Shown one piece after another: positions 26,335 to 34,737 of a stretch of DNA of 64,000 bases. The notes below the pieces were generated by a model. The model ran no database searches, was not told where the DNA came from, and saw only the letters and a list, made by a program, of their open reading frames with translations. Origin of the DNA: Sandaracinaceae bacterium (GTDB taxonomy: Bacteria; Myxococcota_A; Polyangia; Polyangiales; Houyiibacteriaceae); the NCBI GenBank assembly GCA_020633055.1, contig JACKEJ010000004.1, forward strand, positions 1,054,001 to 1,118,000, read 5' to 3'. Both the position numbers and the translations under genes were made by a program. Numbering within the stretch: position 1 is the first letter of the stretch; every line of letters starts with the position of its first letter.

Positions 26335-27459
26335 ATGCATGGCGCGTACTGTCGAGGGCTGGAGAGGGTGGTCTGGGCATGGATTCTCGTCATGGTGGCG
26401 GGGTGCGCCACGGCGCCTCCAGCCGTGACCACAGGTCCGCACTATCCTTCGCAAGACCCAGACGCGGACAGTGCGGCATCTCCCGCGCCGGAGAGTCTCG
26501 ACGGGCAGTTCTTCGTGACGTGCGGGAGTGAGCCTGTTGCGTTGGTCGCCAGCGGGGGAGACCACGCGCTACCGATAGGGTTCGTGGAGCGCCCCGCCCA
26601 GGTTCGCGCGGGTGCGCGACGTGGGGGGCAGGTCGTAGGCGCCATCAGCTCGTCGCTGGGCGTGGTGAACGCATGGCTGCCCGTCGACCGCCTGGGCTGG
26701 TACACGACCGAGGCCGTCGAGCTGACGGGTGCGCCGGTGTACGTGTCCGCGGGCCAGCGAGTCTGCCGACGAGACGGCGGGTCCGCTGATGCACCTCGGG
26801 TGTACGTCGAGCTCCGGGTCGGGGACGCCTGGACGGCGCACGACCACCCGGCTCGCGTGGACACCACGACCCGAGGCGCGTTGGGGTGGGAAGGAACCCT
26901 CGCGCGGAGTCTGGTCGGGCACTTGCCGGCGCCGAGGCGCCCAGGCAGCGCAACGCTGGGGACGTTCCGCGAGTTCGTCGAGGGGGCGCAGCCGGTAGTC
27001 CTGACCGAGCCCGGCGGCGCTCCGTTGCTGACCATGCAGGGTACACACGGCAGCGTGTACGTCTCGAGCGAACGCGATGGTGGGGCATGGGTGCGCGTGG
27101 GTTCTGGGCCCTACGTGGTCGGCTTCACGACTACGCCGCTCGTTCCGCAACAGGAAGCCGTGGGCAGCAACTTTGGCATGGGCGGTCTCGGGTTGTCGGG
27201 CACGGGTCGGGCCGCCCGAAGCCGCCTGGCGCGCGAGAACACCGATTGGCCCCTGCGCCGCGTCGCGCCAGGCGCCAGCTTGGTCGTCATGGGAGGCCAG
27301 ACGCTCGTCACGCCCGAGGTGTCGTACGCACGCGTCGGGCCACTCCACTCGATGGGTCGCCACACCGTGCTGCTCGGGACCGACGACGGCTTCCTGCTCG
27401 TTGGCTGGCTGCTGCCGGAGAGCTTGGTGGACGAGTCGGAGGCGCCAAGAACTCCGTGA
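26335..27459 (+). CDS. Lipoprotein of unknown function
   Basis: A 374-residue exported lipoprotein: a signal peptide with lipobox MVAGC near residue 24, a short disordered linker, then a beta-rich domain with repeated V/Y/G strands and no recognised motif. Probably anchored in the outer membrane. It is followed after 49 bp by the 144-residue gene on the same strand. Confidence 0.75.
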   Translation: MHGAYCRGLERVVWAWILVMVAGCATAPPAVTTGPHYPSQDPDADSAASPAPESLDGQFFVTCGSEPVALVASGGDHALPIGFVERPAQVRAGARRGGQVVGAISSSLGVVNAWLPVDRLGWYTTEAVELTGAPVYVSAGQRVCRRDGGSADAPRVYVELRVGDAWTAHDHPARVDTTTRGALGWEGTLARSLVGHLPAPRRPGSATLGTFREFVEGAQPVVLTEPGGAPLLTMQGTHGSVYVSSERDGGAWVRVGSGPYVVGFTTTPLVPQQEAVGSNFGMGGLGLSGTGRAARSRLARENTDWPLRRVAPGASLVVMGGQTLVTPEVSYARVGPLHSMGRHTVLLGTDDGFLLVGWLLPESLVDESEAPRTP

Positions 27460-27508
27460 ACCGTGCGCTTGGCAGCACCGATCCCGATCCCCATGTGGAG
27501 CGTTGGCG

Positions 27509-27943
27509 ATGATGTCGAATGAAAGCAGCGTGATCGACGCGCAGAGTCCACTCGACCGAGTCGAGGCGAAGCTGGTGCGTATGGGCGCCGCGTTCGATCG
27601 CACCGCCGCGTCGATCACCATCCATCCTGCCGACGAGCACGGCTTCGAAGTGGGCTTGGCCGTCGCGGACGGACGCTTCCACGTGTGGTTCGAAGGCTGG
27701 CACGAACCCTTCACCGACCCGGACGAGGCGCTTCGGGCGCTGGCATGGGGGCTCAGCCCCGAGTGTCGGCTGAAGGTCACGTATCGGGGCAACGTCGCCG
27801 TGGCATGGACCACGCAGCACTGCGTCGAGGGCGTGTGGCACGACGATGCCACCACGGGGTGGCTGTTGACGCCGTTCTGGCGCCCCAAGCGCCACGTGTT
27901 CAAGCAGAACCGCCTGGCCACCGGGCCACGGCGCGAGACGTAG
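27509..27943 (+). CDS. Small soluble protein of unknown function
   Basis: One hundred and forty-four residues starting at the first of two adjacent ATGs. A mixed alpha/beta domain (FEVGLAVADGRFHVWFEGWHE..., then CRLKVTYRGNVAVAW) that looks like a small substrate-binding or immunity-type fold; no family recognised. It ends 16 bp from a convergent gene. Confidence 0.65.
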   Translation: MMSNESSVIDAQSPLDRVEAKLVRMGAAFDRTAASITIHPADEHGFEVGLAVADGRFHVWFEGWHEPFTDPDEALRALAWGLSPECRLKVTYRGNVAVAWTTQHCVEGVWHDDATTGWLLTPFWRPKRHVFKQNRLATGPRRET

Positions 27944-27959
27944 CGGATGGTCCGTGGGA

Positions 27960-28535
27960 TCAGAACGTGGTCCGCTCCGGATGTTCCTCACGTCGCTCCC
28001 GCTGGGCACGCATCTGCGCCCAGATGAGCACGGGGACTGAGAGCGCGAAGACGCAACACGCGACCAAGAACCCTGGCCGGCGGTTCCACCCAACCTCATC
28101 ACACAGGTCGCGCGCGTGCTGCTCAGCCAGTGGACCCGACACGGTCCGCACTCGCCCCGTCGCAGCGTCCGGGTCGAAGAAGCTGTCGATGGCCCCGTCG
28201 CGGCACACGACCAGCTCGAGGTCCGGGTCCGTGTCCACGTCGAGGCCCGCGACGAAGCCGCGCGTCGGCGCGAGAAAGTATTCACCCCCAACCCACACGT
28301 CGCGCTCGAAGACCCGCGATTCACCGTGCGACACGCGAATCCGCTGGCCGACTTGGAACTCGCGCGTTCCCGGAGGGAGCGACTCGTGCTCGATGACGTA
28401 GCCTTCCCAGCGCACGTCGCTGAGGGGCGTCAGCTGCGCCATCGCTCGGTCGCTCCGCCAGCGTAGCAGCCCGAGGCAGCCCGCGATCAGCGCGTCCATG
28501 GTGACCAAGCCCAGCAGCAGGGTGCGACTCCTCAC
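27960..28535 (-). CDS. Small protein with two membrane segments
   Basis: One hundred and ninety-one residues with hydrophobic helices at about 5-25 and 155-175 and an extracytoplasmic central domain of about 125 residues (RWEGYVIEHESLPPG..., FERDVWVGGEYFLAPTR). DUF3592-like in layout. The GTG start lies 6 nt after a TAGAGT box on the minus strand. Confidence 0.68.
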   Translation of the reverse strand: MRSRTLLLGLVTMDALIAGCLGLLRWRSDRAMAQLTPLSDVRWEGYVIEHESLPPGTREFQVGQRIRVSHGESRVFERDVWVGGEYFLAPTRGFVAGLDVDTDPDLELVVCRDGAIDSFFDPDAATGRVRTVSGPLAEQHARDLCDEVGWNRRPGFLVACCVFALSVPVLIWAQMRAQRERREEHPERTTF

Positions 28536-28541
28536 CGCCGG

Positions 28542-28547
28542 ACTCTA
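28542..28547 (-). promoter_or_regulatory. TANNNT box 6 nt before the 28535 start
   Basis: TAGAGT on the minus strand; no Shine-Dalgarno sequence. Confidence 0.35.
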
Positions 28548-28691
28548 GCCCAACCTGCTCGTGTCGGGCGAGCGGCGGAACAATCCATCCCCGCGCAGGT
28601 TCGGGGCTGCCGCCGACAAGGGCGACCTTTGGGAGCAGCTCCCCCAAACGCTCGGCAACGCCAATCAGGCGCGCTCGATTGGGGTCGTGCA

Positions 28692-29204
28692 TCACCCAAA
28701 GGCTCCGATGGCGTTGAGCTGGCTCGCAAGGAAGTCGGTCGCCACCCGGCGCTCGCGCGCGGGCTCCATGCGCAGCGCGTCCACGGCCGCGAGGACGCGG
28801 CGGAGCGCCGGCCGTTGCTTCGCCAAACGAGGGGCCTCGCTGACCACGGGAGGCACGGGGTAGCCCTCATCGGGACCGTCCTCGAGCTCCCACACCACGG
28901 GGGTGCGATCCGGTGAGAACTCGTCGACGAGGGGCGCGACATAGGACCCCGTGCGGAGCCCGCGCACCACGCGCGCACGGTCTGGTCTCGCGGGCATCAG
29001 GAACTTGGGCACGTGCTGGAAGAACTCGAGCGCGAGCGCCCCGTCCACTCCGTCTCCGTCGATGAGACCCGCCTCTCGCAACCGCCCCAAGCTGCGCTGC
29101 ACGGTGCTGGGCGGAACGTCGAGCTGCTCGCCGAGCGCGCGCGCGGAGGGCTTGGTGCCGTCTGCGGCCAGCTGCGCGAGCACGAGGATGTCGAGGGGCT
29201 GCAT
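28692..29204 (-). CDS. Winged-helix regulator divergent from a nucleotidyltransferase
   Basis: A 170-residue protein. Residues 1-60 form a helix-turn-helix (LDILVLAQLAADGTKP, then PPSTVQRSLGRLREAGLI) of the kind that accompanies DUF6036-type nucleotidyltransferases; the C-terminal half is helical and unassigned. The start is taken at MQPLDILVL; ATG 29225 inside the upstream palindrome is an alternative. It is divergent from the NTase gene, and the intervening 120 bp carries two perfect inverted repeats, so it probably represses itself and its partner. Likely the antitoxin/regulator of a toxin-antitoxin-like module. Confidence 0.75.
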   Translation of the reverse strand: MQPLDILVLAQLAADGTKPSARALGEQLDVPPSTVQRSLGRLREAGLIDGDGVDGALALEFFQHVPKFLMPARPDRARVVRGLRTGSYVAPLVDEFSPDRTPVVWELEDGPDEGYPVPPVVSEAPRLAKQRPALRRVLAAVDALRMEPARERRVATDFLASQLNAIGAFG

Positions 29205-29217
29205 GGTCCGATCAGGC

Positions 29218-29236
29218 TGTGCCATATTTTGGCACA
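29218..29236. promoter_or_regulatory. Palindromic operator upstream of the HTH gene
   Basis: A perfect inverted repeat TGTGCCA-n5-TGGCACA with an A/T-rich centre, just upstream of (or overlapping) the regulator start. Probable autoregulatory site. Confidence 0.65.
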
Positions 29237-29300
29237 CATCAATCGGGGTCGCGGTGATTGCACACGGACTCGCGTGGGGGCCTTGCGTCTTGTGCTCCGC

Positions 29301-29323
29301 TGGTATAGTTTTTACCTATACCA
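29301..29323. promoter_or_regulatory. Palindromic operator abutting the NTase start codon
   Basis: A perfect inverted repeat TGGTATAG-n7-CTATACCA. It contains TATAGT and TATACC, so it should overlap the promoter -10 region, and its last base immediately precedes the GTG start at 29324. Confidence 0.7.
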
Positions 29324-29878
29324 GTGACCGCCATCAACCCCACCGCCACACTGCTTGCGTTCGACCGGTTCCTCCACGCCGAGCACCTGTCGTTCGAAGC
29401 GGTGGTCATTGGGGGAGCTGCACTGCATGCGCTGGGCGTGGTCACGCGGGTCACCGAAGACGTCGATGTGCTGGTTCCTGAGGTGCCCCCAGCCATCGCG
29501 AGTGCGGCGGCGCGCTTCGCGGCGCTTCCGGACACCGAACCGCAGGACGGAACGTGGTTCAACTCGAAGTCGTACGACTTCGTTCAGGTTCCAGGATGCT
29601 TACCAGAAGGTTGGCGAGAGAGGCTGCGTCCGCTCTTCCGCGGGGACGCGCTCGGTCGCCTGGATCTCCTCTGTACGAAGCTGGTGGCACTGGTAGACCG
29701 AGGCACCGACTTCGACGACTGCGTCGCGCTTGCACCGAGCCCGGAGGAGCTGGCTGCGGCGTGGCCGTTCGTCGCGGCGTACGAGGGCAACGAGGAGTCC
29801 CGAGAGACGTTCTGGATCCCGCGTGCGCAGGCGTTCTACGCCAAGCTGTCGGTGGAGCTTCGTCATGGCGTTCCATAG
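29324..29878 (+). CDS. DUF6036/AbiEii-type nucleotidyltransferase
   Basis: A 184-residue protein of the polymerase-beta-like nucleotidyltransferase superfamily. VVIGGAALHALGVVTRVTEDVDVLVPE gives the GG-x-x-h and D-x-D catalytic pattern (Asp-Val-Asp near residue 42), with a further acidic strand GRLDLLCTKL. Related proteins are toxins that modify tRNA or other targets. The GTG start at 29324 directly follows the operator with no room for a ribosome-binding site. It overlaps the next gene by 14 bp, so the two are an operon. Confidence 0.8.
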   Translation: MTAINPTATLLAFDRFLHAEHLSFEAVVIGGAALHALGVVTRVTEDVDVLVPEVPPAIASAAARFAALPDTEPQDGTWFNSKSYDFVQVPGCLPEGWRERLRPLFRGDALGRLDLLCTKLVALVDRGTDFDDCVALAPSPEELAAAWPFVAAYEGNEESRETFWIPRAQAFYAKLSVELRHGVP

Positions 29879-30593
29879 AAGCCCTCCCACGTTGCTTCGC
29901 GGTCAGGAACTCGAGCAATCGCTCCGGGCCATTGGGCTGCGCTTGGGCGCGTCACACCCTGCACCTGCGTGCCCGGCACCCGAGCAGGTCCTGGTCTCCG
30001 CGGTGACGGCCGCCATCCCCAACGACCTGCGGACCCTGTCGGTGGTCACGACCTGGCTGGAGGTCCACGGCGCCCGCGTGCATGTGGCCGAGCTCGCGCG
30101 CTATCTGGACGCGGGCAAGGCGGCGTGTCGTGACCCTGAGCGCTTCGCGGCCTACTGGTCTGGCGTCGCGCAGTGGCAGCGGGCGGATGTGCGCTGGGCC
30201 AAAGTGGCGGCGCGGTTCCCGGGTCCCACGGTATATCTCTCTGGCCTGCCTGCCGACCTCGAAGAGGCTCAGATTCTGCGCAAGGGCGAAGACCTTCGCT
30301 TTCTCGGCAGCCGGCTGCGTGTCCCACAGGGGATGCTCCGCGACAGGAAGGCCGACGTGGACGACCCGGCCACGCTCTCTGCTCGGCATGCTTGGTATCG
30401 CGAGCGTGTCCGGCAGGGACCGAGCTACCGCGCCGACTGCTGGGCCGAGCTAGAACGCAACCCTGAACTCTGCGCTGCCGACCTGGCTCGCGCGGTGGGC
30501 TGCACCTATCCCGTCGCTCACGCCGCTGTGGTGGACCAACACGTATGGCGGTCCATCCCACCGCTCGCGTTGCCCGCGCCCAGCCGCTCGTGA
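29865..30593 (+). CDS. Conserved-context protein co-translated with the nucleotidyltransferase
   Basis: Two hundred and forty-two residues, basic and helical, no recognised domain; ATG 29865 lies inside the end of the NTase gene (ATGA-like coupling, 14-bp overlap). An N-terminal region of about 110 residues (RTLSVVTTWLEVHGARVHV) looks like a winged-helix or DNA-binding fold, and SYRADCWAELERNPELCAADLARAVGCTYPVAHAAV near the C-terminus could be a second helix-turn-helix. It would make the module a three-gene system. Function unknown. Confidence 0.7.
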   Translation: MAFHRSPPTLLRGQELEQSLRAIGLRLGASHPAPACPAPEQVLVSAVTAAIPNDLRTLSVVTTWLEVHGARVHVAELARYLDAGKAACRDPERFAAYWSGVAQWQRADVRWAKVAARFPGPTVYLSGLPADLEEAQILRKGEDLRFLGSRLRVPQGMLRDRKADVDDPATLSARHAWYRERVRQGPSYRADCWAELERNPELCAADLARAVGCTYPVAHAAVVDQHVWRSIPPLALPAPSRS

Positions 30594-30638
30594 GGGCCGG
30601 GCTGTCCCTGAGCGGGAGTCGGCACGAATCGGCTCGTC

Positions 30639-32714
30639 TCACTCGCTCAGTTCGTAGGCCCCGACGTCGTAGGCGCCCACGGGTCGCACCACGCCGTTGA
30701 GGGCCTCGAATGTGTCCAGCCAGCCTGCATCCAGGCTGGTTGGCGCAACGCCTCCTCCGATGAGGGGAGACCCCGCCGCGGGGGTGAAGTCACCGTTCGG
30801 AGCGTTGGTGAACATGGGGTCGGCGTCGACGTTCAGCGTGGCGGTCCCGCACGACGAGCAGGCGTTGAGGTTGGCTGCCGTCGCCGTAGTCGTGGTCGAC
30901 GAGGCGCCCTCGCGCAGGAGCCACGCGGGGGCGACGGCAGCTGCGCCCACGACGTTGTGCGACGTCCGCACGCTACGGAAGGTGTCGTCCTCGGATGTGA
31001 GTCGCACGAACACGGCGTCGCCCACACCCACGTAGTACGCGTTGTTGGCCACGACCGCGGGCGGCCCCTGTGAACTGTCGAGGTCGAGTGCCGTCACCTC
31101 GCCGTCCGACACGGCCTCTCCGTAGAACGAGTTGTTGAGGACAGAGACCTCGTCGTAGTGAATCGAGAGGATCGTGCTGCGAACGCCTGACACGGTCGCG
31201 CTGAACGTGTTGTTCACGACGCGCGCGCGACCTCCCACGGCTCCGGTGGCGACGAAGGTGCTCCAATCGACCGGTTGCGTCGACGCGAACACCGAGCGCT
31301 CCACGACGAGGTCGCGCGCGGCCTGGATCGAAGCGCTCCCTCCCGTGAACGCGTAGGCACCCGGGAGCACGTCGACGTCCATGGTGACGCCACGGAACAG
31401 GGAAAGCTCCGCGCCGGACCCGATAAAGACCGGCCCGCGTGTCTCGCCGCCGAAGTGCACGTCGGCGAGCAACAGGCGCTGTGTCCCATAGACCACGAGC
31501 GTGGCATCGAAGTTCAGCGGTGCCGCGATGCTGAACCGGACGCCTTCGATCGTGACGTTCTGGGCATAGACGTAGAGCCCGGTCCCGCCCATGGGCTCGA
31601 CGGCGTTTCCGCGCAGCTCGATGGTGCTCACGAAGGTGTCGGGGTCGCGCGTCCAGTCCGTTTCGCGATAGCCGCCGTGGACCTCCACGCGCGTCGAGGC
31701 TTCGAACTCGAGGTTGCTCGCGACGTACGTCCCCCGCGCGAGAAACAGCACGACGTCGGAGGAGATGTCGGCAGCCGGCGCCAACGTGCAGAAAGGCACC
31801 TGACGGGTACCGGGTCCGCTGTCGTCGCACGCACCGCTCCCCGCAGCGACGTAGACCCCCACGGAGCCGAGCGCGCTCCGGTCGGCGCCCAAGCACGAAT
31901 CGTCGATGCCGTTGTCGGCGATCTCGGGCTCGCGGGGGCTGAGCGACGGGTCGGTGTCGTCGCAGTCGGGCCCAGAGCGCGTGAGGTAGCGGTCGCACCC
32001 CGTGAACGCTTCGTCCCCGTCTTGGTCGACACACTGCGCGCATGCGGTCTGGTTGTCTCTGTCGGTGTCGTCGCAGTCCTCGACGCCGCCGTCGGCGTAG
32101 CGATCGCACCCCGCGAACGCGCCGTCCCGGTCGGCGTCCATGCACGTCGCGCAGGTGGTGTTCGCCTCGAACAGGTCGTCGTCACAGTCGGTGCCAGCGA
32201 CACCGCCCGGTGGGGCCACGCGATCGCCGAAGCCATCCCGGTCTGCGTCGCGCATGCAGGTGGACGGGTTCTCGCGGAACCTAACGCTCCAGAGCACGTC
32301 ACGGTCCCTGTCGTTGCAGTCTGGACCTGGGGTTTGTGTGTACGTATCGCAGCCTGCGTAGCTGCCGTCGTTGTCGGCGTCGCCGCACGTGTCGCACGTT
32401 CTGATCGTGTCGGGGTTGGCGTCGTTGCAGTCGTCCCCGGGGTCCTCGACAAAGCCGACCGGAAGCGCATCGCCTGCGCAAACCGACACTGGCAGCACAT
32501 CACGCGCCGTGCCGTCGTGGTCCGCGTCCACGTAGGCGGTGCGCTGCGTGTGTCGCGCCGCATCGCCGTCGTCGCAGTCGGGCCCGCGCGTGCAGAGCTC
32601 GCCGTATCCGTCGCGATCGGCATCCACACAGTCGTCACCCGAGTCATCCCCGCACCCCAAGAACGCGACCGAAACGAGCGCGACCCCAACCATCCCCTGC
32701 AGCCTCGTGGTCAT
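30639..32714 (-). CDS. Large surface lipoprotein: calcium-type DxDxDG repeats plus right-handed beta-helix
   Basis: A 691-residue lipoprotein, lipobox VAFLGC near residue 21. Residues 25-280 contain at least six repeats of the form D-A-D-x-D-G/CDD-x-D (VDADRDGYG, ADNDGS, DADRDGFG, MDADRDGAF, VDQDGDEAF), as in MopE and thrombospondin-3-like calcium-binding segments, spaced by Cys pairs. From about residue 300 a long right-handed parallel beta-helix follows (repeats such as VVVERSVF, VVNNTFSA, VLNNSFYG), ending with NGDFTPAAGSPLIGGG and a YDVGAYELSE terminus characteristic of choice-of-anchor-Q or pectate-lyase-like surface proteins. Probably displayed on the outer membrane. Confidence 0.85.
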   Translation of the reverse strand: MTTRLQGMVGVALVSVAFLGCGDDSGDDCVDADRDGYGELCTRGPDCDDGDAARHTQRTAYVDADHDGTARDVLPVSVCAGDALPVGFVEDPGDDCNDANPDTIRTCDTCGDADNDGSYAGCDTYTQTPGPDCNDRDRDVLWSVRFRENPSTCMRDADRDGFGDRVAPPGGVAGTDCDDDLFEANTTCATCMDADRDGAFAGCDRYADGGVEDCDDTDRDNQTACAQCVDQDGDEAFTGCDRYLTRSGPDCDDTDPSLSPREPEIADNGIDDSCLGADRSALGSVGVYVAAGSGACDDSGPGTRQVPFCTLAPAADISSDVVLFLARGTYVASNLEFEASTRVEVHGGYRETDWTRDPDTFVSTIELRGNAVEPMGGTGLYVYAQNVTIEGVRFSIAAPLNFDATLVVYGTQRLLLADVHFGGETRGPVFIGSGAELSLFRGVTMDVDVLPGAYAFTGGSASIQAARDLVVERSVFASTQPVDWSTFVATGAVGGRARVVNNTFSATVSGVRSTILSIHYDEVSVLNNSFYGEAVSDGEVTALDLDSSQGPPAVVANNAYYVGVGDAVFVRLTSEDDTFRSVRTSHNVVGAAAVAPAWLLREGASSTTTTATAANLNACSSCGTATLNVDADPMFTNAPNGDFTPAAGSPLIGGGVAPTSLDAGWLDTFEALNGVVRPVGAYDVGAYELSE

Positions 32715-32794
32715 GACATCTCCGTACCGCTTCGTATCACTGACGCTCGAGCGCGGGAAGGGAGCGATTAGATGGTAGGAGTACGCCCCTGCAC

Positions 32795-33793
32795 ATGACT
32801 CCCCGGGACACGTTCATGGCGATGGTTGCCAGATTCTTCGGACGCCGCGTGCGCCTGGGATTCAGCGCAATCTTGCTCGTAGGCTGCGCGGCGCCCATCG
32901 CTGCGGGCCCGAGCATCGGCAGCGCTCCGGACGATGTCGAAGGCGCATCGCTCCCGGACCGGGACCGCGGCGCGCCCTCTGGGTGCACCGAGGGCCTCGA
33001 CGAGTACGACCGCGACCGGGGCGTGGAAGGCTGCTACCTGAACCTGCCCGCGTGCATCGAGTGGTGCGAAGCGGGTGACGCACCGAGCTGCCTGAGGTTG
33101 GCAGCGGACGGCTATGGCGCGCGCCACCCCGAGCTCGTGGAGCGGCTCTGCGCCGAGGGGTACCTACACGCGTGCGTCGTCGTCGACAGGCGGCGCTGGA
33201 CCGAACGTGACGCGGTCGACGTAGCCTGCGCGGGAGAGCGCCTCGACTACGCGTGCCAGCTCGGAAATAGCCTCGCGTGCTTCACGCGGGCGTTCTACCT
33301 CCGGACCGACGATGGCCTCGAAGCCGGCCTGGACGAGTCGTTTCTGGAGGTCGCATGTGAGACGCACAACGACCCCATCGCCTGCGGCGCGTGGGCTGCC
33401 TTCTACGACATCGGGGAGTTCGGTCTCACTCCATCACCGGATCGCGCGCGCGAGATTCGCGCGGGGTACTGTCGCCGGAGACCAGAGGACTGCCAGCGTG
33501 ATCCCGGCGCTCCCCATGGACTGACCGCCGAGATGATCCGACATGTGGTGCGCTTCCACCTACCCGAGGTGGTCGCCTGCTACGAGCCTCACGTCGCGAT
33601 GCACCATGGCACGCTGAGTGTTCGCTGGGTCATCGGCCCGGACGGCCAGGTGACCGACGCCGTGGCGTTGAACGCGCTGCACCCGCCGCTAGACGACTGC
33701 GTGCTCGAGCGGGTTCGGGCGTGGCGCTTCCCACCCCCGAGCGGAGGCGTCGTCAGCGTGACGTATCCGTTCACCCTGGTGCGGTCGCCGTGA
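32795..33793 (+). CDS. AgmX/PglI C-terminal (TonB-like) domain lipoprotein
   Basis: A 332-residue lipoprotein, lipobox LLVGC near residue 30. The middle part is Cys-rich with Sel1-like spacing (CYLNLPACIEWCEAGDAPSC, DVACAGERLDYACQLGNSLAC). Residues about 240-332 form the AgmX/PglI C-terminal domain: EVVACYE, GTLSVRWVIGPDGQV, then LDDCVLERVRAWRFPPP and VSVTYPFTL, a TonB-CTD-like fold found in myxobacterial gliding and envelope proteins. Its last 48 bp are echoed at 34691-34737. Confidence 0.85.
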   Translation: MTPRDTFMAMVARFFGRRVRLGFSAILLVGCAAPIAAGPSIGSAPDDVEGASLPDRDRGAPSGCTEGLDEYDRDRGVEGCYLNLPACIEWCEAGDAPSCLRLAADGYGARHPELVERLCAEGYLHACVVVDRRRWTERDAVDVACAGERLDYACQLGNSLACFTRAFYLRTDDGLEAGLDESFLEVACETHNDPIACGAWAAFYDIGEFGLTPSPDRAREIRAGYCRRRPEDCQRDPGAPHGLTAEMIRHVVRFHLPEVVACYEPHVAMHHGTLSVRWVIGPDGQVTDAVALNALHPPLDDCVLERVRAWRFPPPSGGVVSVTYPFTLVRSP

Positions 33794-33940
33794 CGCGACG
33801 CTGAGCACATCCACTTCGCCGGGCACCGCGCGTCGGTCCCGCTCACTTCCGTGAACCAGGGCGCGCAAGTTTCGCGGACTCGCGCCGAAGACGCCCGGGC
33901 ATGGCGAACCCCGCAGTCGCACTCTCGGCTTCACACGAAA

Positions 33941-33957
33941 CGTAACCAGAAGTTATG
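33941..33957. promoter_or_regulatory. AbiEi operator, upstream copy
   Basis: CGTAACCAGAAGTTATG, an inverted repeat with one mismatch, 52 bp before the second copy. Confidence 0.65.
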
Positions 33958-33992
33958 TTCTGTGCGATCACTCACGCATCCGTTGCATATAC

Positions 33993-34009
33993 CGTAACCT
34001 CTAGTTACG
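33993..34009. promoter_or_regulatory. AbiEi operator, downstream copy overlapping the -10
   Basis: CGTAACCTCTAGTTACG, a perfect 6-bp inverted repeat with a 5-bp spacer. It overlaps the TACGTT box (34006-34011) that lies 6 nt before the GTG start. AbiEi antitoxins are known to autoregulate through inverted repeats. Confidence 0.75.
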
Positions 34010-34017
34010 TTTTGTGT

Positions 34018-34599
34018 GTGACTGAACCCGCGAGCAAGCCCAACTGGGACGCCCTGTACGAGACGGCAGCGGCCCAGGAGGGCTACTTCACCACGCGGCA
34101 AGCAGCGGATGCGGGCTACTCCACGCACCTCCTCTACAAGCACATCCAGGCATGCCGCGTGCTTCGTGTGCGCCGAGGCGTCTACAGGCTGGTTCATTTT
34201 CCCGCAGGGGATCACGAAGAGCTCGTCGTCATCTGGCTGTGGTCGGACCAAGCGGGGGTCATCTCGCACTCGTCCGCACTGTCGCTGCATGGACTCTCGG
34301 ACGTGCTCCCCGCCGTTGTGGACCTGACCCTGCCGAGCGAGTGGCGCACTCGACGATTCAGGGTCCCGCCTGGCGTCGTCCTACACCACGCAGACGTACC
34401 CGCCGAGGATCGCGTCTGGTTCGGCGGCGTGCCCACCACCAACGCTCGGCGGTCGCTGAACGACTGCGCGCGCGCGGGGCTGTCGCCCGATCTGCTCCGC
34501 CAAGGCGCCCGGCAAGCCCTCCGCCGTGGGCTCGTCACCATGACCGAGCTGCCTGACGTTCAGAAGGCGCTGGAGTCGTTTGGAGGACTCGAGGCGTGA
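34018..34599 (+). CDS. Type IV AbiE antitoxin / transcriptional autoregulator AbiEi
   Basis: A 193-residue protein: an N-terminal winged-helix domain (GYFTTRQAADAGYSTHLLYKHIQ) then VLRVRRGVYRLVHFP and the C-terminal antitoxin domain, with HSSALSLHGLSDVLP and NARRSLNDCARAGLSPDLLRQ typical of AbiEi. It neutralises the AbiEii nucleotidyltransferase and represses its own operon. Two tandem operator palindromes precede the GTG start. The cognate toxin gene starts within its stop codon but is truncated after 33 codons, so this is an orphan antitoxin. Confidence 0.85.
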   Translation: MTEPASKPNWDALYETAAAQEGYFTTRQAADAGYSTHLLYKHIQACRVLRVRRGVYRLVHFPAGDHEELVVIWLWSDQAGVISHSSALSLHGLSDVLPAVVDLTLPSEWRTRRFRVPPGVVLHHADVPAEDRVWFGGVPTTNARRSLNDCARAGLSPDLLRQGARQALRRGLVTMTELPDVQKALESFGGLEA

Positions 34600-34697
34600 C
34601 CGTCCGCACCTACCCATCGCCGACCGCTTTCAAACAAGCGTTGGAGCAGCGGCTACGGACACACGCGGGGTCTGGTGGACAGCCGGCCGTGGCGTAG
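34596..34697 (+). pseudogene. Truncated AbiEii toxin (first 33 codons)
   Basis: The GTG overlaps the AbiEi stop (GTGA). The peptide begins TYPSPTAFKQALEQRLR, the standard N-terminus of AbiEii toxins, and then reads into unrelated DNA and a TAG stop. No nucleotidyltransferase motif remains. The break leads directly into a fragment like the tail of the AgmX-type gene at 33746-33793. Confidence 0.75.
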
Positions 34698-34737
34698 TGA
34701 GCGTGACGTATCCTTCACCATGACGTTGTCTCCCTGA
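34691..34737 (+). repeat. Degenerate copy of the AgmX-type gene tail (with 33746-33793)
   Basis: The first 23 bp (GGCGTAGTGAGCGTGACGTA and the next bases) differ from 33746 onward at only two positions; the copy has one missing base after TATCC, and would read GVVSVTYPFTMTLSP ending in TGA at 34735. It looks like the tail of a paralogue of the upstream lipoprotein gene, left after recombination. Confidence 0.6.
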
